NCBI RefSeq assembly: GCF_030704685.1
Contig: NZ_JAUZDX010000004.1
Location: 124,001 to 188,000, forward strand
Direction: 5' to 3'
Origin: Acidovorax sp. A1169
GTDB lineage: Bacteria; Pseudomonadota; Gammaproteobacteria; Burkholderiales; Burkholderiaceae_C
DNA: 64,000 nt
The notes beneath the pieces were generated by a model that ran no database searches, was not told the origin of the DNA, and saw nothing but the letters and a program-made list of their open reading frames with translations. Made by a program: the position numbers and the translations under genes. Shown here piece by piece: positions 33,493 to 41,611 of the stretch (the first letter of the stretch is position 1; every line of letters starts with the position of its first letter).

Positions 33493-35154
33493 TCAGCGCG
33501 CAGCGGCAAGGGGCAGCCACTGCGGCGCGCCCCCGCGCGAGGCTGCTGCAGGCACGGCCCTGGCAGTGCCTGCCGGTGGCGCGCTGTCGACGGGCTCGGC
33601 CCCCAGGTGAAAGGTGGACACCAGCGCGAGCAGGCGGCGCGACTGGTCCTGCAGGCTGGCGGCTGCGGCTGCACCCTCCTCCACCAGCGCGGCGTTCTGC
33701 TGCGTGGCATGGTCCAGCGCAGCGATGGCATGGTTGATGCCGTGGATGCGCCCGCTTTGCGCGGTGGATGCTCCGGCTACCTCGCCGATGATGGCGGAGA
33801 CCCGCTCCACGCTGGCCACGATGTCGGTCATGGTGGTGCCGGCGCCTTGCACCAGGCGTGCGCCCGCCGCCACATGCGAGAGGCTGTCGTCGATGAGGCC
33901 CTTGATCTCCCTGGCCGCCGACGCACTGCGCTGGGCGAGCGCCCGCACCTCGCCCGCTACCACGGCAAAGCCACGCCCGGCATTGCCCGCGCGTGCCGCC
34001 TCCACCGCAGCATTGAGCGCGAGGATATTCGTTTGGAAAGCGATGCCATCGATGACGCCGATGATGTCGGCGATGTGCCGGGACGAATGGGTGATCTGGC
34101 CCATGGTGTCCACCACCTGGCCCACGGCTGCGCCGCCGCGCTGGGCCACCGCCGCCGCATGGCCCGCCAGGCCATTGGCCTCGCCTGCCGCCTCGGCGCT
34201 GTGGCGCAGGTTGCCTGCAAGCTGGTCCAGGGAATGGGCCGTCTCCTGCAGGCGCGTGGCGGCCTGCTCGGTGCGCTGGCTCAGGTCCAGGTTGCCGGCC
34301 GCCACCTCGGAGCTGGCGGTATCGATGCTCACGGCGGCATCACGGATGTCGGCCACCAGGCCGCGCAGGCGCCGCTGCATGGTGGCGATGGCGTCGAGCA
34401 GGCGGCCTACTTCGCCCTGCCCCGCGCCTTCGATGGCATTGTCCAGCGCGCCCTCGGCAATGCGCTCGGCGATGCGCACCGCGCGCTCCACCGGTCGCTG
34501 GATGCCACGCGCGATGCGCCAGGCCACGAGCACACCGAGGGCCACCGCGGCCAGTGCCAGCAGCGCGCCGATGGCGGTGGAGCGCTGGATCTGCGTGCCC
34601 ACCGCCGTGGCCAGCACGGCATTGCGCTGGGTCTGCAGGGCAATGAGTGCATTCACCCTGGCGCGCCACTGCGCCTCCACCGGCCGCAACTCCTGCGTGA
34701 GCGTGGTGGTGGCGTCGATGTTGGCACCGGCCAGGCCGTGCCTGGCGGCCTGCTGCACCAGCGCCATTCCGCGCGCGCCCAGCGTGGCGATGTCTGCTGC
34801 CAGCTGTCGCTCGTCGGCCTGGGCATCGGCCATGGCTGCGGCCAGCGCCTTCTCGGCGCGCACGTACTCGCCGCGCGCTGTCTCCAGGGTAGCGCCCTCG
34901 GCCTTGAGCTCGGCCATGTCGGTGAGCAGCACGATGGAGCGCACCTGCACGGCCATCAGGTTGATATTGTCCAGCAGTTCGCGGGCGAAGGCGGCGCGCT
35001 GGTTGTTGACCTCCACGATCTGGCGCACCTGGCTGCCCACCTGGTGCGAGGACCAGGCATTCATGCCGGCCACGCTCATGATCAACGCCAGCAGGCAGCC
35101 AAAGCCGAGCGCCAGGCGGCTGGCGATGGAGTGGGTGAATCGGTGCAAGGTCAT
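33493..35154 (-). CDS. methyl-accepting chemotaxis protein inside the transporter locus
   Basis: A 553-residue MCP: TM1 near residues 13-33, a roughly 160-residue periplasmic four-helix bundle (4HB type), TM2 near 190-212 ([20 protein letters not shown]), HAMP, then the signalling domain with hairpin tip [20 protein letters not shown]. It is flanked by two paralogous exported binding-protein genes, 20 bases from the downstream one. MCPs that sense ligand-loaded binding proteins are known (Tar with maltose-binding protein), so this receptor may report the imported nitrogen compound. No CheR-binding pentapeptide is seen at the C-terminus. Confidence 0.93.
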   Translation of the reverse strand: MTLHRFTHSIASRLALGFGCLLALIMSVAGMNAWSSHQVGSQVRQIVEVNNQRAAFARELLDNINLMAVQVRSIVLLTDMAELKAEGATLETARGEYVRAEKALAAAMADAQADERQLAADIATLGARGMALVQQAARHGLAGANIDATTTLTQELRPVEAQWRARVNALIALQTQRNAVLATAVGTQIQRSTAIGALLALAAVALGVLVAWRIARGIQRPVERAVRIAERIAEGALDNAIEGAGQGEVGRLLDAIATMQRRLRGLVADIRDAAVSIDTASSEVAAGNLDLSQRTEQAATRLQETAHSLDQLAGNLRHSAEAAGEANGLAGHAAAVAQRGGAAVGQVVDTMGQITHSSRHIADIIGVIDGIAFQTNILALNAAVEAARAGNAGRGFAVVAGEVRALAQRSASAAREIKGLIDDSLSHVAAGARLVQGAGTTMTDIVASVERVSAIIGEVAGASTAQSGRIHGINHAIAALDHATQQNAALVEEGAAAAASLQDQSRRLLALVSTFHLGAEPVDSAPPAGTARAVPAAASRGGAPQWLPLAAAR

Positions 35155-35250
35155 GGAAAACTCCTCGAGTCGGGCATGGCTGCTCCCAGGGGTGGCGCGG
35201 GTGGCGCCGCCCCTCGTGCAGCGGGTCGTGGTGGTGTGCGGGAGGAAACC

Positions 35251-35269
35251 CCCGGCCCTTGCGGCCGGG
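35251..35269 (-). other. GC-rich intercistronic hairpin
   Basis: CCCGGCC / GGCCGGG with a 5-base loop in the 168-base gap between binding protein 2 and the MCP gene, without a T-run. It may stabilise the upstream mRNA or mark processing, which would lower MCP relative to binding-protein expression. Confidence 0.4.
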
Positions 35270-35322
35270 CGGGGCCAGCGGCCGGCACCGCAGCAGGGTA
35301 CCGGCAGCCTTTGCTGGCAGGC

Positions 35323-36489
35323 TTACTTCAGGTCAGGGCACTGCGCGCCGGGGTCCACGCCCTTGAAGGTCTGCAAAATCTTGATGGCGCCGCCGGCCTG
35401 GATCTGGCCCAGGCGCATCGCCAGTGGCGCATGGCGGCTCTTGTTCATGCTCACCTCGCCGCGCGGGCCGGTGTAGGACACCTCGCCCAGCGCTTTGATG
35501 ATCTTGTCCTTGTCCACCGCGCCCACCTTCTCGACGGCGGCCTTGTACAGGTAGAAGGCCTCGTACTGCGGTTCGGACAGCTCATTGGGCGTCTTCAGGT
35601 CGGCGCCGAACTTCTTCGTCATCGCAGCGATGAACTTCTGGTTCTCGGGCGTTTCGATGGTGGTCAGGTACGAGGCCGACATGTACATGCCCGTCGCCAC
35701 GTCGCCCATGTTCTTCGCGGTGGCTTCATCAATGGCCAGGTTGCCGTAGGGCAGGTTCAGGCCCGAGCCCTGCAGCTGCTTGGCCAGCGAGACGTTGGGC
35801 GCGCCGCCGGCGGTGGCGCTGATCAGCGCATCGGCCTTGGCCGCGCGGATCTTGCTGAGCACCGGAGTCCAGTCGGAGCCGTCGATGGGCAGGTACTCCT
35901 CGCCCACCACCTTGCCGCCATTCTTCTCGATGTACTTCTTGGTGAAGTCCAGCATGCCGCGGCCGAAGGCGTAGTCATTGCCCACCAGGAAGAAGTTGCG
36001 CGCCTTCAGGTTGGACCAGAAGTAGTTGACGATGGGCGCCACCTGCTGCTCGGGCACCCAGGCGTTGACGTACATCCAGGGATTGCACGAGCGGCCTTCG
36101 TAGAACGAGGTGTAGATGTAGGGCACCTTGCCGCGCGAGATGATGGGCAGGGCCGCATTGCGCGCGGCACTGGTCTCCATGGCGATGACGGCATCGACCT
36201 TCTTCTGGAACACCAGGGTGTCGAAGGCCTTCTGCGCGCCCACGGCGCCCGAAGCGTCGTCCACGATCTCGAGCTCGACCTTGCGACCGAGGATGCCGCC
36301 TGCGGCATTGATCTCTTCGACCGCCAGTTGCGAGGACTGCACCACGGCCGGTGCCACCACGCTGTTGGCGCCCGAGAGGCCCACGGCCACGCCGATGCGG
36401 ATGGGGTCGGCGGCCTGTGCCTGCAGGGCCAGCGCAGCCGCCAGGGCGATTGCGCCGTAGCGCAGGAGGGAAGCAAAGGGGGACATCAT
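35323..36489 (-). CDS. exported amide/branched-chain amino acid binding protein, paralogue 2
   Basis: A 388-residue periplasmic binding protein with signal peptide (ASLLRYGAIALAAALALQAQA, cleavage near 27). Landmarks parallel paralogue 1: IRIGVAVGLSGANSVVAPAV, ARNAALPIISRGKVPYIYTS, FYEGRSCNPWMYVNAW, FLVGNDYAFGRGMLDFTKKY. Its lysine-rich, more regular sequence suggests the abundant, canonical transporter component. Two adjacent ATG codons (36489 and 36486) follow AAGGAG. It is the second gene of the nitrilase unit. Substrate class is inferred from the AmiC-like homologues. Confidence 0.93.
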   Translation of the reverse strand: MMSPFASLLRYGAIALAAALALQAQAADPIRIGVAVGLSGANSVVAPAVVQSSQLAVEEINAAGGILGRKVELEIVDDASGAVGAQKAFDTLVFQKKVDAVIAMETSAARNAALPIISRGKVPYIYTSFYEGRSCNPWMYVNAWVPEQQVAPIVNYFWSNLKARNFFLVGNDYAFGRGMLDFTKKYIEKNGGKVVGEEYLPIDGSDWTPVLSKIRAAKADALISATAGGAPNVSLAKQLQGSGLNLPYGNLAIDEATAKNMGDVATGMYMSASYLTTIETPENQKFIAAMTKKFGADLKTPNELSEPQYEAFYLYKAAVEKVGAVDKDKIIKALGEVSYTGPRGEVSMNKSRHAPLAMRLGQIQAGGAIKILQTFKGVDPGAQCPDLK

Positions 36490-36556
36490 CAGAAGGCTCC
36501 TTGGGTTGGGGTTGAACGAAAAAGAAACACGGGGCGGGAAAATTCGGAGGTAGGCA

Positions 36557-37468
36557 TCAGTGCCGCGGCAGCGGCCAGCCGGTGCCCAGCATGGGGTCGT
36601 AGACGTCGTCGCGGCGGTCACGCAGCACGTGGTTGAAGGCGTTGAGCTGGCGCGCCTGGCGTGTGGCCTTGAGGTCCAGCTGCGCCGTGAGCACCAGGTC
36701 ATCACCGCCCACGGCAGCGGGGCCCGCCAGCGGCCAGCCCTGGGCATCGACGATCAGGCTCTGGCCGATGAAGGGCTGACCACGCTCGGTGCCGGTGCGG
36801 TTGGCGCAGACGATGTTCAGCGCATTGCTGTGGGCGCTGGCCATGGCCAGCGTGTTGGCCATGGCCGGGCTGCCCGGGGGCTGGCCCGGCATGGGCACCC
36901 AGTTGGTGGGCATGGCCACCACGTCGGCGCCCTGCATGGCCAGCAGGCGGTAAACCTCGGGGAACCAGCCGTCGTAGCAGATCACCACACCCAGGCGCCC
37001 CCACGGCGTGTGGAACAGCGGCAGCCCCTTGTCGCCCGCCTCGAAGAACAGGTGCTCGTCACCCCACAGGTGCAGCTTGCGGTAGGTGCCCAGCCAGCCC
37101 CCGGGGCCTATGACCACGGCCGCGTTGTACAGGCGCTCGCCATCGCGCTCGGCAATGCCGGCCACGATGAGCGTGTTGCAGCGGCGGGCCACCTCGATCC
37201 AGGCCTGCGTGCTCGGGCCATTCGGCACGGGCTCGGCCAGTGCGAAGGCCTCGGCGCGGCTCTCGAACATGTAGCCGGTGTTGGCCAGTTCGGGCAGCAC
37301 CACCAGGGCAGCGCCGCCCGCGGCCGCACGCTCGGCCAGGGCCACCGAGCGCGCCAGGTTCTCGTCCTTGCGGCCGATGCGTGGCTCCATCTGGATGCTC
37401 GCCACGGTGATGAGGTGCCCCGCAGTGCTTGGCGCGGGGAGGTTTCCCGAATCGGACGACAACGACAT
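36557..37468 (-). CDS. carbon-nitrogen hydrolase (nitrilase/amidase superfamily)
   Basis: A 303-residue enzyme with the Glu-Lys-Cys triad: LPELANTGYMFE (Glu near residue 60), YRKLHLWGDEHLFF (Lys near 130) and VVICYDGWFPEVYR (Cys near 163). The family hydrolyses nitriles, amides or N-carbamyl compounds; the sequence does not fix the substrate. Start at ATG 37468 with GGAG five bases upstream; that ribosome site directly follows the terminator of leader copy B, so expression requires antitermination. It is the first gene of the unit that also encodes two binding proteins and a chemoreceptor. Confidence 0.92.
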   Translation of the reverse strand: MSLSSDSGNLPAPSTAGHLITVASIQMEPRIGRKDENLARSVALAERAAAGGAALVVLPELANTGYMFESRAEAFALAEPVPNGPSTQAWIEVARRCNTLIVAGIAERDGERLYNAAVVIGPGGWLGTYRKLHLWGDEHLFFEAGDKGLPLFHTPWGRLGVVICYDGWFPEVYRLLAMQGADVVAMPTNWVPMPGQPPGSPAMANTLAMASAHSNALNIVCANRTGTERGQPFIGQSLIVDAQGWPLAGPAAVGGDDLVLTAQLDLKATRQARQLNAFNHVLRDRRDDVYDPMLGTGWPLPRH

Positions 37469-37477
37469 TCAAACTCC

Positions 37478-37559
37478 AAAAAGCAAAAAGCCCCTGACCG
37501 CGCTGTACGCGCATGTCAGGGGCTTTCATAGCCGGTATGTGATCAGCAATGTTGCTGAG
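37478..37559 (-). promoter_or_regulatory. ANTAR-type leader with terminator, copy B (upstream of the nitrilase)
   Basis: The same elements as copy A in the same order: hairpin CAGC-AACATT-GCTG, CACATACCGGCTATGAAAGC, then the terminator. The two copies differ by only single bases outside the terminator loop. Conservation extends through TTTTTGCTTT and GGAGTTTGAA. Both leaders are in the same orientation and lie about 5.4 kb apart, each at the head of a unit belonging to one pathway. Confidence 0.72.
37487..37526 (-). terminator. intrinsic terminator of leader copy B
   Basis: AAAGCCCCTGA / TCAGGGGCTTT (11 bp) with inner GCGC pairing and a T-rich tail. The nitrilase start codon is about 20 bases beyond it. 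Confidence 0.88.
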
Positions 37560-37594
37560 GTGCTGGTGCAGCGAAAACCGAACCAGTGCCGCGA

Positions 37595-37623
37595 ATTATG
37601 GACGTGGAAAAAATCGGAGTCAA
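37595..37623 (-). promoter_or_regulatory. sigma70-like promoter for leader copy B
   Basis: On the minus strand TTGACT (37623-37618) and CATAAT (37600-37595) are 17 bases apart and about 40 bases upstream of the leader hairpins. The rest of the gap (37624-37778) shows no gene. Confidence 0.75.
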
Positions 37624-37778
37624 CAACTTGTCACAGTGTCGTTGTTGCGCCCTGTAGTCGATCGGGCATGCGGGCGAACAAAAAATAGCAATAGCGAGCA
37701 GCGTGAATTTTCCGGAGCGCAATAGGCGCCCCTGCTTCGCCTCGCCAACTCGCACTTTCGCGGTCACGCACGCAAGAC

Positions 37779-37792
37779 TTGATGCACGTCAA
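37779..37792 (+). promoter_or_regulatory. FNR-type site upstream of the PAS-GGDEF gene
   Basis: TTGATGCACGTCAA matches the FNR/Anr consensus TTGAT-N4-ATCAA at nine of ten defined positions. It lies about 100 bases before the diguanylate cyclase start. The window encodes an FNR with the matching recognition helix at 57 kb. Activation of the cyclase under low oxygen is inferred. Confidence 0.65.
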
Positions 37793-37890
37793 GCCGGTGA
37801 ACCTGCACTTGGCCGACCATGGGAAGGTACCCGGCCCCACAACGGTTCCGGTGCACCGCCCAGCAGGGCTACCCACGGATTCCGCGCCCC

Positions 37891-38805
37891 ATGAACCTTT
37901 CCGAGCTCATCGTCACACAGGCGCCCGACGGCATCCTGTTCGTATCGGACGCCGGCACCATCGTGCTTGCCAACGAGGCGCTGTGCACGCTGTCAGGCTA
38001 CCAGCCCCATGAACTGCTTGGGCAATCCGTCGAACTCTTCTTGCCGGCCGACCTGCGCCGATTGCATGTCGAAAACAGGCAGCGCTATGCGAGCGAACCC
38101 CAACGCAGACCCATGGGGACCATGGGAGATCTGACCCTGCTGCGCAAGGACGGAACCAAGGTACCGATAGACATCGCACTGAGCCGCGTGGATGGCGGGG
38201 GCCATGTTGGCACCATCGCCTTTGTTCGAGACACCAGTGAGGCAAAGCAGTCCGAACGGCAACTGCAGCACCAGGCAACGCACGACGCGCTGACGGGCCT
38301 GACCAATCGCTGGCTGTTCAGTGAGTACCTGCGTCACGCCGTCGCGCATGCACAGCGCGCTGGCCGGCGGGTCGCGCTGTTGCTGCTGGACCTTGATGGC
38401 TTCAAGTCCGTCAACGACACCTTCGGCCATGCCCTTGGAGACAAGCTGCTGATCGATGTGGCCGGGAGCCTGACAGCCCAAGTGCGTGCCAGCGACGTCG
38501 TTGCGCGCATTGGCGGGGACGAGTTTGTCGTTTTGCTGCGCGAGGTCGACGCGCTCTCGGACGCAGTCATGGTGGCCACCAAGCTCATCGCCGCGCTCTC
38601 AAGCCCTCGCAACCTCGATGGCTTCCCGGTTCAGACTGGCTGCAGCGTGGGCATCGCCATGTACCCCATGGATGCGCAGGAGCCCGATGCCTTGATGCAC
38701 TGCGCCGACCTCGCCATGTACTACGCCAAGGCACAGGGCCGGGGGCGCAGCATCGTGTTCACGCCCGAAATGTCAGATCTGACAGCGGCCGCCGGACGAC
38801 TTTGA
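37891..38805 (+). CDS. PAS-GGDEF diguanylate cyclase
   Basis: A 304-residue soluble protein with a PAS domain (residues 5-120: GILFVSDAGTIVLANEALCT, GYQPHELLGQ) and a GGDEF domain (130-295). The active site GGDEF (208-212) is intact, as are the metal-binding LDLDGFKSVND and an inhibitory I-site RASD (199-202) five residues before it. It should therefore make cyclic di-GMP with product feedback. There is no membrane segment. Start at ATG 37891; an FNR-like site upstream suggests oxygen control. It is convergent with the REC-Hpt gene, 40 bases apart. Confidence 0.93.
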   Translation: MNLSELIVTQAPDGILFVSDAGTIVLANEALCTLSGYQPHELLGQSVELFLPADLRRLHVENRQRYASEPQRRPMGTMGDLTLLRKDGTKVPIDIALSRVDGGGHVGTIAFVRDTSEAKQSERQLQHQATHDALTGLTNRWLFSEYLRHAVAHAQRAGRRVALLLLDLDGFKSVNDTFGHALGDKLLIDVAGSLTAQVRASDVVARIGGDEFVVLLREVDALSDAVMVATKLIAALSSPRNLDGFPVQTGCSVGIAMYPMDAQEPDALMHCADLAMYYAKAQGRGRSIVFTPEMSDLTAAAGRL

Positions 38806-38845
38806 GCAACGTCTGCAACCCGCAGTCAGCACGTCAGGCCGTGTC

Positions 38846-39592
38846 TCAGCCAAGCAGCCGAGGGCGCAATCGGGCCCAGGCGGTGGCTGAAGCCTGCGCA
38901 TCTCCCTCAGCGGCAAACACCTCCAGTTGCTTGGCCACCTTGCCGTCCTCTGCCCAGCCCAACGTGCGAAACACGGTGGCAAGGCTGTGTGACAGGCGCT
39001 GCAGCGCCGCGAGATCGATGGAGCTCAAGGCGGCATCACCCGCCACCAGATCGTGTTCAAACTGCACAAGGCACTTGGCACGGTATGCACGGAACAGGCT
39101 TACGTCGCCGCCAAAATAGGCAAGGACCGCGTCGCTTTCCACCCTGCTGGAAGCGGCAGGCTCCAGCGGTACAACTGCAAGGGTTGCCGGCGCAACTTCA
39201 TGCTCCACAAAGGCATCCAGCACACACGCCTGCAGTTGGGCAACCGACGCCGGTTTGCGCAGGATGCGCCATATGCCACGGCCTTCAAGCCGCGCCTGCT
39301 TGTCCAGGTTCACGCCCGCGCTGAAAATGACCACCTTGGCGCCAGCGAGCAGCGCGGGCTCGGAATGCAACCGATCCACGAGATCGTAGCCCGACAAGCC
39401 GGGCAGCATCAGATCCGTGATGACCAGCCCCACAGGACGCTCTTGCAGCGCGGCCAAGGCACTTTCCACATCGCCGCACACGGTCAGATCCACCCCCTGG
39501 TCTTCCAGCGCCATGTCGATGAAGCGTGCAATCGAGGCATCGTCTTCCACCAGCAACACGCGCCGAACCGGCGCATCAGACGCGCTGGTCAT
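38846..39592 (-). CDS. response regulator with C-terminal Hpt-like domain
   Basis: A 248-residue protein from ATG 39592. Residues 10-130 are a receiver (RRVLLVEDDAS, phosphoacceptor in VITDLMLPGLSG, Lys in RILRKPAS). Residues 155-248 look like an Hpt domain, with LSHSLATVFRTLGW carrying the candidate phospho-His and a helical ending. REC and Hpt in one chain suggests an intermediate in a phosphorelay. Its stop is convergent to the cyclase gene and its start is 16 bases after the HTH-REC gene, so those two are an operon. Confidence 0.82.
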   Translation of the reverse strand: MTSASDAPVRRVLLVEDDASIARFIDMALEDQGVDLTVCGDVESALAALQERPVGLVITDLMLPGLSGYDLVDRLHSEPALLAGAKVVIFSAGVNLDKQARLEGRGIWRILRKPASVAQLQACVLDAFVEHEVAPATLAVVPLEPAASSRVESDAVLAYFGGDVSLFRAYRAKCLVQFEHDLVAGDAALSSIDLAALQRLSHSLATVFRTLGWAEDGKVAKQLEVFAAEGDAQASATAWARLRPRLLG

Positions 39593-39608
39593 AGAACGCG
39601 CCCTGTGC

Positions 39609-40310
39609 TCAAGAGGCAGCCCTGAGTTCCGCGCTCTGGGCAAGAAGCGCTGGCAATTCAGCCACCAGCCGGGGCTTGTGGATGAGGTTCACCCCCTGCA
39701 ACGCAAACGCATAGGGGGCACGCTGGGATTCGTCCAGCGAGGTCACGACGATGAGACTGCTTCTGGCGAACTGGGGGTGCGAGCGCAGCGTAGTGATGAG
39801 GGCCGCTCCATCGATTCCGGGCAGCAGGATATCCACGATCAGGATATCGGGCTGGATCTGGCCGTACATCGCCAGCCCGGTGATGCCGTCATTGGCAATG
39901 TGCAGCTGCCAGGCCGGAAAGTGCTGCTCCACCAGCAAAGACACCAGATTCTGGAAATGGATGGAATCCTCGATCAGCAGCACCTTCATATCGCCGGGCG
40001 CCTGCACTCGGCCATCTGCAAGCTCCGGGATCGGCCTGGCTGGCTGCCTGAAAGGTTCACGCACTGGGGCAGCCGGCAACTGCGCCTCAGCCGCTGGCAC
40101 CGATCCACCAGAGCGCGAGCGCAACCACTGCTCCACCGAGCGGCGCGAAATACGCCGGTGCCCTCCCGGCGTCTTCCATGCCTGGAGTTCGTTGCGATCG
40201 ACCATCAGTTGCACGGAGCGCACCGCCATCCCCAGCATGCGCGCCGCCTCAAAGGTGGTGAGTTGGTCGGCCGCAGGGGAAGCGTCGGAAGATGATGTTT
40301 CAATTTTCAT
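39609..40310 (-). CDS. excisionase-type HTH fused to a receiver domain
   Basis: A 233-residue protein with an unusual order. Residues 15-65 are an excisionase/MerR-like winged HTH (LTTFEAARMLGMAVRSVQLM, TPGGHRRISRRSVEQWL). A Pro/Ala linker follows, then a receiver (110-225; VLLIEDSIHFQN, phosphoacceptor in LIVDILLPGIDG, Lys in HKPRL). Most DNA-binding response regulators carry the HTH at the C-terminus. It is divergent from the REC gene, with repeated motifs in the spacer that may be its operator. It probably acts with the phosphorelay proteins around it. Confidence 0.85.
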   Translation of the reverse strand: MKIETSSSDASPAADQLTTFEAARMLGMAVRSVQLMVDRNELQAWKTPGGHRRISRRSVEQWLRSRSGGSVPAAEAQLPAAPVREPFRQPARPIPELADGRVQAPGDMKVLLIEDSIHFQNLVSLLVEQHFPAWQLHIANDGITGLAMYGQIQPDILIVDILLPGIDGAALITTLRSHPQFARSSLIVVTSLDESQRAPYAFALQGVNLIHKPRLVAELPALLAQSAELRAAS

Positions 40311-40324
40311 GGCTGCACTATTTT

Positions 40325-40365
40325 ACTTGCAAATCATTTTTATTGAAGGCGCTTGCAAGTGATTT
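40325..40365. promoter_or_regulatory. direct repeats in the divergent HTH-REC / REC promoter
   Basis: ACTTGCAAATCATTT (40325-40339) and GCTTGCAAGTGATTT (40351-40365) are repeated head to tail with a 26-base period, about 2.5 helical turns. They lie in the AT-rich spacer next to the HTH-REC start codon. The 13-mer AAATCATTTTTAT (40331-40343) recurs at 45233-45245 upstream of cheW. Binding by the HTH-REC protein is a guess from position. Confidence 0.5.
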
Positions 40366-40442
40366 AAATGATTGATATGATCAATCAACGACAAAATTTG
40401 GCGGATTTACCAAATATGCCAACAACTGCAAACAGGCGCCCC

Positions 40443-40826
40443 ATGAAAAAAGTACTCATCGTCGAAGACCACGCCGACATCCGCAAGCTACTGCACATGA
40501 CCATGGAATTCGAGGATTTCGAGATCTATGAAGCCGCCAACGGCGATGTTGGACTGGAGATGGCCTGCACCCACTCACCCGACGTAGTGCTGATGGACAT
40601 CATGATGCCCGGCACCCTGTCGGGCCTGGACGTCTGTCGCTGCATCAAGGCAAACCCCGCACTGAAGCACACCAAAGTCATCATGCTCACGGCACGCGGC
40701 CAGGCAGAAGACCGCCGCGACGGCATGAAGGCGGGCGCAGACGAATACCTCACCAAGCCGTTCAGCACCATCCAGGTATTGGAATCAATTTACCGGCTGG
40801 AAGCCGCCCATGACAGAAGCCATTGA
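40443..40826 (+). CDS. single-domain response regulator
   Basis: A 127-residue receiver (MKKVLIVEDHADIRKLLHMT; phosphoacceptor in VVLMDIMMPGTLSG; Thr/Ala in MLTARGQ; Lys in YLTKPFS). There is no output domain. In-frame ATGs at 40368 and 40416 would add up to 25 unconserved residues; none has a strong ribosome site. The stop overlaps the HD-GYP start by 17 bases, so signal transfer to that phosphodiesterase as a separate-chain receiver is plausible. Confidence 0.88.
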   Translation: MKKVLIVEDHADIRKLLHMTMEFEDFEIYEAANGDVGLEMACTHSPDVVLMDIMMPGTLSGLDVCRCIKANPALKHTKVIMLTARGQAEDRRDGMKAGADEYLTKPFSTIQVLESIYRLEAAHDRSH

Positions 40827-41583
40827 GCAGATTGCCTCCCGCCCTGCAGGCGAGACTACCCGCTTCGACGCAGCAGCAGCTGAACAGATGCTGCGTTTCG
40901 TGGAAGACTTTGGGCACATGTACCGTGAGCGAAACAAGGCGCTGGAAGAAATCGCGCGGGCGCACAATGAAGCATTGCTGCGGTTGTGCATGGCCGCCGA
41001 AGCCCGCGACGACGACACCTCCGTTCACATCGTGCGGATAGGCTTTCTTGCCGAGGCGTTGGTGCTGCTCGTAGGATCGACACCGGGCTTTGCCCGCATG
41101 CTTCGGCGCGCTGCACCCATGCACGATATCGGCAAGATCGGCACCCCGGACCATGTGCTCAAAAAAGCCGGTCCCCTGACCGAAGAGGAGCGTGAAATCA
41201 TCAAGCGCCATCCGCGCATTGGCGCCGAGATCATTGGCAACTCTCGGGTGCCCGTGTTTCGCTTGGCGGCTGAAGTGGCGCTGACCCACCATGAGCGCTT
41301 CGACGGCATGGGTTATCCCAGCAGGCTGGCAGGCCACGACATACCTTTGTCGGGCCGTATCACTGCCATCGTCGATTTTTACGACGCATTGACCATGGAC
41401 CGGGTCTATCGTCCAGCCTTGACCCCGCTCAAAGCGCGTGGAATGCTCGTGGAGCAGCGCGGCAAGGCGTTCGATCCCCAGATCGTGGACACTTTCGTTC
41501 ATCACTTCGAGCAAATAGACGCCCTGCGACGCAAAATTACAGAGCTACGCCCCACATTTGCCGACTTGATCGACGCCCCCTGA
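40810..41583 (+). CDS. HD-GYP cyclic di-GMP phosphodiesterase
   Basis: A 257-residue protein with a short N-terminal helical region (coiled coil around RERNKALEEIARAHNEA) and an HD-GYP domain. The HD pair is in MHDIGKIGTPDHVLKKAG, with HxxxH/HH metal ligands in KRHPRIGAE and LTHHERFDGMGYP, where GMGYP is the GYP motif. All appear intact. It is coupled to the upstream receiver by overlap. In many homologues REC and HD-GYP form one chain; here they are split. Confidence 0.92.
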   Translation: MTEAIEQIASRPAGETTRFDAAAAEQMLRFVEDFGHMYRERNKALEEIARAHNEALLRLCMAAEARDDDTSVHIVRIGFLAEALVLLVGSTPGFARMLRRAAPMHDIGKIGTPDHVLKKAGPLTEEEREIIKRHPRIGAEIIGNSRVPVFRLAAEVALTHHERFDGMGYPSRLAGHDIPLSGRITAIVDFYDALTMDRVYRPALTPLKARGMLVEQRGKAFDPQIVDTFVHHFEQIDALRRKITELRPTFADLIDAP

Positions 41584-41611
41584 TTTCAGGCCTACCCTCA
41601 TGGAGACCGCC

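Noticed and set aside
33451-36636. 1061-codon plus-strand frame
   Set aside because: Covers the MCP and binding-protein genes on the other strand and has no coherent domain.
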